A DNA stretch of 6,112 nucleotides from DATIXD01 sp035518875 (GTDB taxonomy: Bacteria > Pseudomonadota > Gammaproteobacteria > Methylococcales > Methylococcaceae), in NCBI GenBank assembly GCA_035518875.1, contig DATIXD010000029.1, positions 1 through 6,112 on the forward strand, in the 5' to 3' direction. Positions within the stretch are counted from its first letter, which is position 1. Every line of letters starts with the position of its first letter. This document shows, piece by piece, positions 1-5,728 of the stretch. The translations under genes were made by a program, and so were the position numbers. Under the pieces are notes generated by a model. The model ran no database searches. It saw only the letters and a program-made list of their open reading frames with translations, and had not been told where the DNA came from.

Positions 1-279
1 GATTTGGCCGAGCAGGGCAAGACCTTGTTGCTGAAAGGGCGTGGCCTTGAACTCAAGCCCCTGATTAACCGCGGTTTTGATTTGCGCCGCGAGATTTGCC
101 CGATTTCCGAGGCCAATCTGCGAATGATCGAAACCGCGCGATCTGTCGGCGCGTCCTCCCAATTCGCCGGTTCCGGGGGCGCCATCATCGGAATTCACGA
201 CGAAGAAACGATGTATCCGGCTCTTCAAAAGGAGCTCAATGCGATCGGGTGCATCGTGCTCAAGCCGACAATCACCTAA
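1..279 (+). CDS. GHMP-family sugar kinase, C-terminal fragment (glucuronokinase-like)
   Basis: The left edge cuts this gene; 92 C-terminal residues remain before TAA at 277-279. GHMP kinases transfer the ATP gamma-phosphate to a sugar or mevalonate-type hydroxyl in the cytoplasm. Visible residues 23-30 read NRGFDLRR, and residues 50-64 form a glycine-rich GASSQFAGSGGAIIG stretch, which corresponds to GHMP motif 3. The version with GSGGA followed by a short acidic segment and a final 'IGCIVLKP' resembles glucuronokinase-type and related sugar-1-kinases more than HddA heptose kinases, from memory of the families. The substrate cannot be decided because the N-terminal and ATP-binding parts lie outside the window. 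It is separated from the next operon by 413 bp, so it is probably transcribed independently, although the sugar theme is shared. I am confident of the superfamily and unsure of the substrate. Confidence 0.8.
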   Translation, partial: DLAEQGKTLLLKGRGLELKPLINRGFDLRREICPISEANLRMIETARSVGASSQFAGSGGAIIGIHDEETMYPALQKELNAIGCIVLKPTIT

Positions 280-287
280 TCAGAGGA

Positions 288-356
288 ATGGGTTCTGTGA
301 CGGTTACTGTGAAACGGAGCACGGGCAAAACGCCGGATGATCCGCAATCGAAGTGA
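288..356 (+). CDS. Possible micro-ORF or gene remnant (22 aa)
   Basis: A 22-codon frame starts at ATG 288 and stops at TGA 354-356; an alternative GTG start at 297 gives 19 codons. A strong Shine-Dalgarno-like AGAGGA (282-287) abuts the ATG and lies 9 bp before the GTG, so the GTG is better spaced. The peptide is basic and polar (MGSVTVTVKR..., ending PQSK), with no membrane segment or domain I recognise. It begins only 8 bp after the kinase stop, where a co-transcribed gene would start. It may be a genuine small peptide, the stub of a lost downstream gene, or chance. I infer no function. Confidence 0.15.
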   Translation: MGSVTVTVKRSTGKTPDDPQSK

Positions 357-419
357 TCACAAGAAATCGCCCGGCTCGAGTGAGATCGCTGAAGGCCCCC
401 GCATCACGCCGTCCACATC

Positions 420-435
420 CCCCAGCGGTCTGGGG
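420..435 (+). terminator. Weak hairpin downstream of kinase gene
   Basis: CCCCA (420-424) and TGGGG (431-435) form a perfect 5-bp stem around a 6-nt loop. No T-run follows (CTACCTAATTG), so it is not a standard intrinsic terminator. It lies about 140 bp after the kinase stop and could help end that transcript or stabilise a 3' end. Chance is a real alternative. Confidence 0.2.
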
Positions 436-448
436 CTACCTAATTGTC

Positions 449-492
449 GCGCCACATAGGTCGACGGGGACTTTTTGATCGTTTCGTGGCGC
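449..492. repeat. Inverted repeat with 7-bp arms
   Basis: GCGCCAC (449-455) is matched by its exact reverse complement GTGGCGC (486-492) across a 30-nt spacer that includes a T5 run at 472-476. It could be a long-loop RNA hairpin or a spaced protein-binding dyad. It lies well upstream of the operon start, before the candidate promoter. Confidence 0.3.
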
Positions 493-510
493 AATCGCCG
501 CAGTTCTCAA

Positions 511-528
511 AGCGCAGTGATAAGCGCT
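511..528. repeat. Short dyad upstream of candidate promoter
   Basis: AGCGC (511-515) and GCGCT (524-528) are perfect complementary arms around an 8-nt centre. The dyad sits 10 bp before the candidate -35 at 538, a place where an activator could bind. Five-base arms are weak evidence and may be chance. Confidence 0.2.
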
Positions 529-537
529 GTCATCAAA

Positions 538-565
538 TTGCAATCGTCCTGCAACCGTATTTAAA
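538..565 (+). promoter_or_regulatory. Candidate sigma-70-type promoter for the operon
   Basis: TTGCAA (538-543) matches four of six positions of the -35 consensus. TTTAAA (560-565) matches four of six of the -10, with a 16-bp spacer, inside the most AT-rich part of the gap. If used, transcription would begin near 572 and leave a leader of about 120 nt before ATG 693. Neither box is strong. Another promoter in 560-625 is possible, and so is transcription from further upstream. Confidence 0.25.
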
Positions 566-615
566 CATAAGGTCGCTAATTTCAACCGACAAGATAGCGG
601 CAACGCCGAACGCGA

Positions 616-640
616 TATTCGTAATGGGCGAATAGTTCGC
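616..640. promoter_or_regulatory. Two overlapping dyads in the leader (candidate operator or RNA fold)
   Basis: TATTCG (616-621) pairs with CGAATA (629-634) across 7 nt. GCGAA (628-632) also pairs with TTCGC (636-640) across only 3 nt. The shared CGAA segment can pair with one partner or the other, so the two folds exclude each other. This could be a two-state leader structure or a repressor operator with half-sites of the TATTCG/CGAATA kind. It lies 50-75 bp before the first operon start codon. Confidence 0.3.
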
Positions 641-644
641 GCGA

Positions 645-663
645 GCCTGCATTTGTCGCAGGC
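645..663 (+). promoter_or_regulatory. GC-rich leader stem-loop
   Basis: GCCTGC (645-650) and GCAGGC (658-663) form a perfect 6-bp GC-rich stem around a 7-nt loop (ATTTGTC), ending 29 nt before ATG 693. A CTTTTA stretch follows at 671-676, too short and too far away for a classical terminator. The stem could influence leader stability, transcription or translation of the first gene. Confidence 0.35.
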
Positions 664-692
664 AACTGACCTTTTAGCAATTTCGAGACAGC

Positions 693-1736
693 ATGAAAGC
701 ATTATTCGTCTGCGGTTCGCTGAATCAAACCAAGATGATGCACAAGATTTCGCAGCATCTTCCGCAATTTGACGCCTATTTCACGCCTTTCTTTTGCGAT
801 GGCCTGGGACTTTTGGTTCAACGCTCCGGCGCGCTCGACTTCACCGTGCTGGGCGGACGGTTCGTCAAGCAGACGATGCGCTATCTGACGGAGCACGGCG
901 TGCAATTCGATTTCGAGGGGCGGGGACGGCGCTACGACCTGGTGGTGACCTGCAGCGATCTCATCGTGCCCCGGCGAATCCGGTGTTCCAAATTGGTGCT
1001 GGTGCAGGAAGGCATGACCGATCCGGAAAACTTCGCCTACCACTTGGTCAGGACCTTGCGTTTGCCGCGCTGGATGGCCCAGACCTCGACCACGGGTCTA
1101 TCCGATCTCTACGACATCTTCTGCGTAGCCTCGGAGGGCTACCGCGAGTTGTTCGTCGGGAAAGGCGTGCGCAGGGAGAAGGTGCGGGTCACCGGCATTC
1201 CCAACTTCGACCATTGCGAATCGTATCTGGATAACGATTTTCCGCACTGCGACTACGTGCTGGTCGCCACCTCCGACATGCGGGAAACCTTCAGGTATGA
1301 GAACCGCCGGAAATTCATCGAGAAGGCGAAGCGCATCGCCGGCGGCCGGCCCCTGATATTCAAGTTTCATCCTAACGAAGACCCACATCGGGCCGGTCGG
1401 GAAGTGGAACGTTATGCGCCGGGGGCCCTGCACTATAGCGAGGCCAACACCGACCACATGATCGCCAACTGTGAGACGCTGGTGACCCGCTATTCCTCGG
1501 TGGTCTATGTGGCGGCGGCGCTGGGCAAGGAAATCCATTGCGACCTACCGCCGGAACATTTGCAGCGGCTTCTGCCTCTACAAAACGGCGGCATGTCGGC
1601 GCGTAACATCGCCGCCGAATGCCTCAAGCTCTTCGAGCCCGGTGTCGCGCCGCCGCGCCGTCCGGCTGGACTATTCAGCCGCTCCAATTTCCGGCTTCCA
1701 AGGCGCCTGGGTGCAAAGCAGGAGCATCGCGGATGA
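693..1736 (+). CDS. GT-B-like glycosyltransferase-type protein
   Basis: A 347-residue cytoplasmic protein with no signal peptide or membrane helix. It opens with a Rossmann-like strand (MKALFVCGSLNQTKMMHKI). Its second half has FKFHPNE (223-229) and TRYSSVVYVAAALGKEIH (265-282). That 'K-x-HP ... YSS ... A..LGK' order is typical of the C-terminal nucleotide-binding domain of GT-B enzymes such as CDP-glycerol glycerophosphotransferases, capsule synthesis proteins and UDP-GlcNAc 2-epimerase relatives. I infer a glycosyl- or glycerophospho-transferase; donor and acceptor are unknown, and an epimerase-like role is possible. The start is well fixed: an in-frame TAG at 675-677 lies six codons upstream, although the ribosome site (GAGA 685-688) is weak. 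The last 30 residues are Arg/Pro-rich and unlike the rest. The stop overlaps the next ATG (ATGA 1733-1736), indicating translational coupling. Confidence 0.65.
   Translation: MKALFVCGSLNQTKMMHKISQHLPQFDAYFTPFFCDGLGLLVQRSGALDFTVLGGRFVKQTMRYLTEHGVQFDFEGRGRRYDLVVTCSDLIVPRRIRCSKLVLVQEGMTDPENFAYHLVRTLRLPRWMAQTSTTGLSDLYDIFCVASEGYRELFVGKGVRREKVRVTGIPNFDHCESYLDNDFPHCDYVLVATSDMRETFRYENRRKFIEKAKRIAGGRPLIFKFHPNEDPHRAGREVERYAPGALHYSEANTDHMIANCETLVTRYSSVVYVAAALGKEIHCDLPPEHLQRLLPLQNGGMSARNIAAECLKLFEPGVAPPRRPAGLFSRSNFRLPRRLGAKQEHRG
1721..1724 (+). promoter_or_regulatory. Ribosome binding site deciding the cytidylyltransferase start
   Basis: GGAG lies 8 bp before ATG 1733. It supports that start over an in-frame ATG at 1619, which would add 38 residues of low-complexity shadow sequence inside the preceding gene. 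Confidence 0.6.
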
Positions 1737-2560
1737 CAGGACAGTTAGTCCTGGCGGTCCAAGCCCGGAGCGGCTCCAGCCGGCTGCCCGGCAAAGTCTT
1801 GATGGAGGCGTGCGGAAAGTCGCTCCTAGAGCTCATGCTTGAGCGACTCGCCCGAGTCCGCACGCCAAACCGCCTTGTGGTCATCACCACCACCGATCCT
1901 CAGGACGAGCCGCTTGCCAGTCTCTGCCGCGGTCTCGGGATCGAGGTTTTTCGTGGGCATCCCACCGATCTTCTGGAACGGCATTACCTCGCTGGCCTGG
2001 TTTTCGGCGCCGACGCCATTGCCAAGATTCCTTCCGATTGTCCGCTGATCGATCCGACAGTGGTTGACTCGGTGTTGGAGCGATACAGCCGTGGGGATTG
2101 TGAGTACGCCAGCAACCTGCATCCGGCGTCCTTTCCCGATGGCAACGATGTGGAAGTCATCGGCATGGAAGCCCTCGGAACGGCATGGCGCGAGGCGGAG
2201 TTGCCCATGGAGCGCGAACACACCACACCGTTCATCTGGGAACGGCCCGAGCGCTTTAGGCTGGCGAACGTGCTGTGGGAAACGGATACGAACGGGGAAT
2301 CGATGCGTGACTATTCCATGTCGCACCGCTGGACCCTGGACTACCCGGAAGACTACGAGTTTATTCGGCGAGTTTACCAAGAGCTGTACCCCGCGAATCC
2401 GAATTTCGGACTCGCCGACATCCTCGACCTACTGGAAATCAAGCCCGAAATGGCAGCCATCAACGCGGCCTATGCCGGTGTCAACTGGTATCGCAACCAC
2501 CTTCCGGAATTGAAAACCATCAATGCCCGGCATACCCGCTCAGTCCTGCAGGATTCCTGA
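1733..2560 (+). CDS. SpsF-type cytidylyltransferase (NTP-transferase fold)
   Basis: A 275-residue cytoplasmic enzyme of the SpsF/CTP_transf_3 family, related to CMP-sialic acid and CMP-KDO synthetases. Such enzymes join a sugar to CMP or CDP with release of pyrophosphate. Visible motifs in order are the nucleotide-binding loop QARSGSSRLPGK (10-21), the metal-binding-type SDCPLIDP (101-108), FPDGNDVEVI (134-143), REHTTPF (161-167) and RWTLDYPED (199-207). These and the length fit full SpsF-like proteins. The start at 1733 has GGAG 8 bp upstream and begins directly at the family's first beta strand. It overlaps the preceding stop by 4 bp. With carbon-skeleton enzymes following, it probably activates the sugar they make. 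The exact sugar is unknown, and family annotations such as 'spore coat' are historical and not informative here. Confidence 0.88.
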   Translation: MTGQLVLAVQARSGSSRLPGKVLMEACGKSLLELMLERLARVRTPNRLVVITTTDPQDEPLASLCRGLGIEVFRGHPTDLLERHYLAGLVFGADAIAKIPSDCPLIDPTVVDSVLERYSRGDCEYASNLHPASFPDGNDVEVIGMEALGTAWREAELPMEREHTTPFIWERPERFRLANVLWETDTNGESMRDYSMSHRWTLDYPEDYEFIRRVYQELYPANPNFGLADILDLLEIKPEMAAINAAYAGVNWYRNHLPELKTINARHTRSVLQDS

Positions 2561-2567
2561 AATTGCC

Positions 2568-3425
2568 ATGACCGAAACCGAGGAACAGGAACTCAAACAC
2601 ATCGCCCATCGGGTGCGTCGGCACGTGATCCGCATGGCGACGGATGGCGGATGTTTCATCGGCGCGTCCTTGTCGTGCGTCGACATGCTGACCTATCTGT
2701 ACAAGCGCTGGCTGAACGTGCAACAGGATAATCTCTGTGATCCGCAGCGCGACTATCTGCTGCTATCCAAGGGACACGATGTTCCGGCGCTTTACGGCCT
2801 GTTCGCCGAACTGGGTTTCCTCGACTCCCGTCGACTCGACCGCCATCTGAAAACCGATGACCACATCTATTGGCATCCCAACCGCAACATTCCCGGCGTC
2901 GAGTTCCATGCCGGATCGCTCGGCCACTTGCTGAGCGTCGGCTTGGGGATAGCCCTGGACATCAAGCTCCGCAAGGGTGCAGGGCGGGTCGTTGTGATTC
3001 TGGGAGATGGGGAAACCAACGAAGGTTCGGTCTGGGAAGCCGTGTTGGTGGCCGCGGCGAAGAAGCTCGACAACCTGGTGGCCATCGTCGACCGCAACGG
3101 ATTTCAGGCCAATCTGGCAACGGAGGAACTGATTCCCCTGGAGCCGCTTCCAGAGAAATTCGCCGCTTTCGGCTGGGACACCCTGCGCCTGGATGGGCAC
3201 GATTTCAATGCCTTGGAACAGGGACTGTCCGGAATACCACGCGCTTGCGATAGGCCCACGGCTATCGTCGCGGACACCGTGCGGGGCCAGGGACTTCCCA
3301 GCATCGCCGCTCGCGCCGACCGCTGGTTCTGCAACTTTACCCGCGAAGAAGTCGACATGCTGCTCGAGGAACTGGAAGGCACCCGCCACGCCGTGATCGA
3401 GAGCGAAATCATCATCGCCCGCTGA
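2568..3425 (+). CDS. Transketolase, N-terminal (ThDP pyrophosphate-binding) subunit
   Basis: A 285-residue protein equivalent to the N-terminal half of transketolase. It binds thiamine diphosphate and Mg2+ and needs the C-terminal subunit encoded next to act. Motifs are LLSKGH (65-70), HPNRNIPGVEFHAGSLGH (103-120), the ThDP motif GDGETNEGSVWEA (146-158) ending at VDRNG (174-178), and VADTVRGQG (234-242). Split transketolases are common in archaea and in bacterial polysaccharide clusters. Compared with housekeeping enzymes I expected TGSLGQG at 115-121 and see HAGSLGHL, and KGHD stands in place of the usual KGHA. These changes suggest a specialised substrate. ATG 2568 is chosen because it follows the upstream stop by 7 bp and starts a normal-looking N-terminus. 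ATG 2523, in the same frame, would overlap the upstream gene by 38 bp and is less likely. The ribosome site is weak (AGGA 2550-2553). Confidence 0.92.
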   Translation: MTETEEQELKHIAHRVRRHVIRMATDGGCFIGASLSCVDMLTYLYKRWLNVQQDNLCDPQRDYLLLSKGHDVPALYGLFAELGFLDSRRLDRHLKTDDHIYWHPNRNIPGVEFHAGSLGHLLSVGLGIALDIKLRKGAGRVVVILGDGETNEGSVWEAVLVAAAKKLDNLVAIVDRNGFQANLATEELIPLEPLPEKFAAFGWDTLRLDGHDFNALEQGLSGIPRACDRPTAIVADTVRGQGLPSIAARADRWFCNFTREEVDMLLEELEGTRHAVIESEIIIAR

Positions 3426-3435
3426 TCACACCTTC

Positions 3436-4368
3436 ATGCCCCTGCAACCGAGATTTAAAACTTACGAGGACGGGATTTGCTCGCTGGTGGAAACCGACGA
3501 GCGCTTCATCGTCATGACCGCCGAAAACCGATCCGCCATCCGTAGCCTCCCGGGCAGAATTGGCGAGCGCTTCATCGACCTCGGCATTTGCGAGCAGACC
3601 ATGATCGGCGCCGCGGCCGGCCTCGCGCTCCGCGGCCGGATACCCGTCGTGCATGCGCTCGCCACCTTTCTCACCCTGAGGGCATTCGAGTTCATCCGCA
3701 CCGACGTGGGCATCGCAAAGTTGCCCGTGAAACTGGTCGGCACCTTCACCGGCTTCGCTTCCGAAGCCAATGGTCCCACCCATCAGGCGCTGGAAGACAT
3801 TGCGCTGATGCGCGGCATTCCCGGCGTGAACGTCTGGTGCCCGGCCGATGAGGAAGACCTGGTGCTCGGGCTGGAAGCGGTGATGCTCGATCCCGCGCCC
3901 TGTTACATCCGCTACAACGCCTGCCGGCCCAGCGTCGTCCATGAACAGCCCTTTCGCATGGGCTGCGCCGAGATATTGCAGGAAGGCAGCGACCTCACCC
4001 TGCTGACTTACGGGGCGTTGCTCGGCGAATGCCTCAAGGCCGCCCAGCTTCTGGACGATGCCGGCTATTCCGTGGGCCTGGTGAACATGCGCATGCTCAA
4101 GCCCGCGGATACCGACACCATCCTGGCCTCGGCCCGTGGCTCGAAGCTTTTGGTCACCGTCGAGGACCACTTCAAGACCGGCGGACTTTACACCGTCGTC
4201 GCCGAAACCCTGGTCGAACACGGATTTGCCTCGCGGGTCCTGCCCATCGCCCTGGACCAGCGCTGGTTCAAGCCGGCCCTGCTCAATGACGTGCTCGCGT
4301 ATGAAGGTTTTACCGGGGCCGCCATTGCGGGGCGGATCAAAGATCACCTTATTCAAACCACTTGGTAA
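3436..4368 (+). CDS. Transketolase, C-terminal (pyrimidine-binding) subunit
   Basis: A 310-residue protein matching the pyrimidine-binding and C-terminal domains of transketolase. The segment ERFIDLGICEQTMIGAAAG (44-62) carries Glu53, equivalent to the glutamate that activates the ThDP aminopyrimidine. GPTHQALED (113-121) and the 'PGVNVWCPAD' stretch (129-138) are typical of the family. Residues from about 175 on form the C-terminal domain, with TYGALLGECLKAA (191-203) and VEDHFKTGG (242-250). With the preceding subunit it should form one active site at the subunit interface and transfer ketol groups between sugar phosphates or related carbonyl compounds. A DXP-synthase or pyruvate-dehydrogenase-like role is less likely on motif grounds. 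The gap to the N subunit is only 10 bp. No clear Shine-Dalgarno sequence is visible, so coupling to upstream translation is probable. Confidence 0.92.
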   Translation: MPLQPRFKTYEDGICSLVETDERFIVMTAENRSAIRSLPGRIGERFIDLGICEQTMIGAAAGLALRGRIPVVHALATFLTLRAFEFIRTDVGIAKLPVKLVGTFTGFASEANGPTHQALEDIALMRGIPGVNVWCPADEEDLVLGLEAVMLDPAPCYIRYNACRPSVVHEQPFRMGCAEILQEGSDLTLLTYGALLGECLKAAQLLDDAGYSVGLVNMRMLKPADTDTILASARGSKLLVTVEDHFKTGGLYTVVAETLVEHGFASRVLPIALDQRWFKPALLNDVLAYEGFTGAAIAGRIKDHLIQTTW

Positions 4369-4375
4369 TCAAGCC

Positions 4376-5728
4376 ATGCCCAACAAAGTCGAATTCAATG
4401 CCCACCTTCCGGACATCACCGAATCCAACGTGCTATGGGCCCGTTCGGAAGGGCTGATCCCCGCCGGCACCCAGACCTTGGCCAAGGGGCCAACCCAGTT
4501 TTCCAAGGGCGTTGCGCCCAAGTATCTGCGCCGCGGCAAGGGCGCCCGAGTATGGGACGTGGATGGCAACGAGTTCCTGGACTACAACATGGGCATCGGC
4601 CCCATCATCCTGGGTTACTGCCATCCCGCCGTGGACGAAGCGATTCGGCACCAACTGGAAGACGGCATCGTTTTTTCCCTCATGCATCCGCTCGAGGTGG
4701 AACTGGCCGAACTCCTGCGCGAAGTGGTGCCCCATGCGGAATCCGTGCGCTTTTCCAAGACCGGCTGCGACGTGACCAGCGCCGCCGTCCGCCTGGCCCG
4801 AGCCTATACCGGCCGCGAGCGCGTGCTGTGCTGCGGATATCACGGTTGGCACGACTGGTACATCTCGGTGACCGACCGCAATGCCGGCATCCCGGCTTAT
4901 ACCGGCGAACTCACACACACCTTTAGCTACAACGATCTCGATTCCGTGATCGATGCGATCGACGACGGCACCGCCTGCGTCATCCTCGAACCTTTCGTAT
5001 TCGAGCGGGAGAACGGCAATTTCCTCGCGGGTCTTCGGGAAATCTGCGATCGCTACGGTGCCTTGCTGATTTTCGACGAGATGTGGACGGGGTTTCGCTG
5101 TGCGCTCGGGGGCGCCCAGGAGTTTCTCGGCGTACGCGCCGACCTAGCCCTATTTTCCAAAGCCATGGCCAACGGCATGCCCATCTCGGCCATCACCGGG
5201 CGACGGGACGTCATGTCCTTGTTGGAGAAGGATGTGTTCTTTTTCACCACCTTTGGGGGCGAAGCCTTGTCGTTGGCGGCGTCGATTGCCTGCATTCAGT
5301 TCATCCGTGACCACGCCGTCACCCAGGACATTGCAGGACTCGGGCAACGCTTGTTGAACGGGGTGAACGGGGTCACAGCCGAACTCGGTTTGGACTGCAT
5401 CAGCCTGGCCGGCTATCCCTTCCGTACCCTCCTGAACTTCTCGGCGTCGGCCGGCAATCCGTTGGAAATGAAGACCCTGGTGCAGCAGGAGTTGCTGCGC
5501 CGGGGAATTCTCTGGTCGGGCATCCACAACCTGTGTTTCGCCCACACGCAGGAAGATGTGGATTACACGGTGCGGGCGTTTGCCGAAGCCCTGGGCGTTC
5601 TGAAGGAGGCCGTTGCAGCCGGCGACGTAAGGACCCGTCTGCATGGCGAACTGCTGCAACCGGTCTTCCGTAAGACCAGCAACTTCCACGTGAAGCCGCG
5701 CGTGACCCTGGAAAGGCGAAGCGGATGA
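4376..5728 (+). CDS. Class III PLP aminotransferase, glutamate-1-semialdehyde aminomutase-like
   Basis: A 450-residue fold-type I PLP enzyme of aminotransferase class III. Motifs are ARVWDVDGNEFLDY (57-70), FSKTGCDVTSAAVRLARAYTGR (126-147), CGYHGWHD (153-160), LIFDEMWTGFR (231-241) with cofactor-binding Asp234, and LFSKAMANGMPISAITGR (259-276), where Lys262 (codon 5159-5161) should form the Schiff base. TTFGGEALSLAAS (291-303) replaces the GTxSGNPLAMAA of true HemL. A tail of about 35 residues (416-450) extends past the usual end. Given its operon it probably aminates, or moves the amino group of, a sugar intermediate and is not tetrapyrrole HemL; this is inferred from context and motif differences. 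The start at 4376 follows the preceding stop by 7 bp. In-frame sequence further upstream (from 4136) is a shadow of the transketolase gene. The stop overlaps the next ATG. Confidence 0.88.
   Translation: MPNKVEFNAHLPDITESNVLWARSEGLIPAGTQTLAKGPTQFSKGVAPKYLRRGKGARVWDVDGNEFLDYNMGIGPIILGYCHPAVDEAIRHQLEDGIVFSLMHPLEVELAELLREVVPHAESVRFSKTGCDVTSAAVRLARAYTGRERVLCCGYHGWHDWYISVTDRNAGIPAYTGELTHTFSYNDLDSVIDAIDDGTACVILEPFVFERENGNFLAGLREICDRYGALLIFDEMWTGFRCALGGAQEFLGVRADLALFSKAMANGMPISAITGRRDVMSLLEKDVFFFTTFGGEALSLAASIACIQFIRDHAVTQDIAGLGQRLLNGVNGVTAELGLDCISLAGYPFRTLLNFSASAGNPLEMKTLVQQELLRRGILWSGIHNLCFAHTQEDVDYTVRAFAEALGVLKEAVAAGDVRTRLHGELLQPVFRKTSNFHVKPRVTLERRSG
5712..5716 (+). promoter_or_regulatory. Ribosome binding site of the SDR gene
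   Basis: AAAGG lies 8 bp before ATG 5725, inside the end of the aminotransferase gene, and supports this start for the SDR. Confidence 0.45.

Larger units (their letters stand above)
280..692. other. Non-coding gap upstream of the sugar operon
   Basis: This 413-bp stretch separates the kinase from the operon. It is visibly more AT-rich than the genes, especially 535-625, as expected for a promoter region. Apart from the doubtful micro-ORF at its left end I see no convincing gene on either strand. Reading frames that cross it lack ribosome sites and family-like sequence. It contains several short inverted repeats and a weak promoter candidate, listed separately. I see no IS end, att site or tRNA. 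Confidence 0.7.

Noticed and set aside
444..635. 63-codon + strand frame in the intergenic region
   Set aside because: It lacks a Shine-Dalgarno sequence and any family resemblance, and it covers the AT-rich candidate promoter and dyads.
436..702. 88-codon - strand frame across the intergenic region
   Set aside because: It has no ribosome site or recognisable domain, is Cys/Arg/Leu-rich as random frames are, and overlaps the promoter-like region.
1619..1732. Upstream in-frame extension of the cytidylyltransferase
   Set aside because: These 38 codons overlap the preceding gene in another frame and give Ala/Pro/Ser-rich shadow sequence. The ATG at 1733 has GGAG 8 bp upstream and begins the conserved fold.
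2523..2567. Earlier ATG for the transketolase N subunit
   Set aside because: It would overlap the upstream gene by 38 bp and add 15 residues unlike the family. ATG 2568 follows the stop directly. The choice is not certain because both ribosome sites are weak.
3412..4356. 314-codon open frame on the - strand opposite the transketolase C-subunit gene
   Set aside because: It mirrors a gene with clear catalytic motifs. Long antisense frames are expected in GC-rich codon usage, and its translation shows no family-like sequence.
2568..4368. Single transketolase gene broken by a frameshift
   Set aside because: Both halves have complete domains, their own stop and start and a 10-bp intergenic gap, as in natural two-subunit transketolases.
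4136..4375. 80-codon upstream extension of the aminotransferase frame
   Set aside because: It lies wholly over the transketolase C-subunit gene and has Ser/Pro/Arg-rich shadow composition.
5150..5689. 179-codon open frame on the - strand opposite the aminotransferase gene
   Set aside because: It is a shadow of the strongly supported PLP enzyme, with no recognisable motif.
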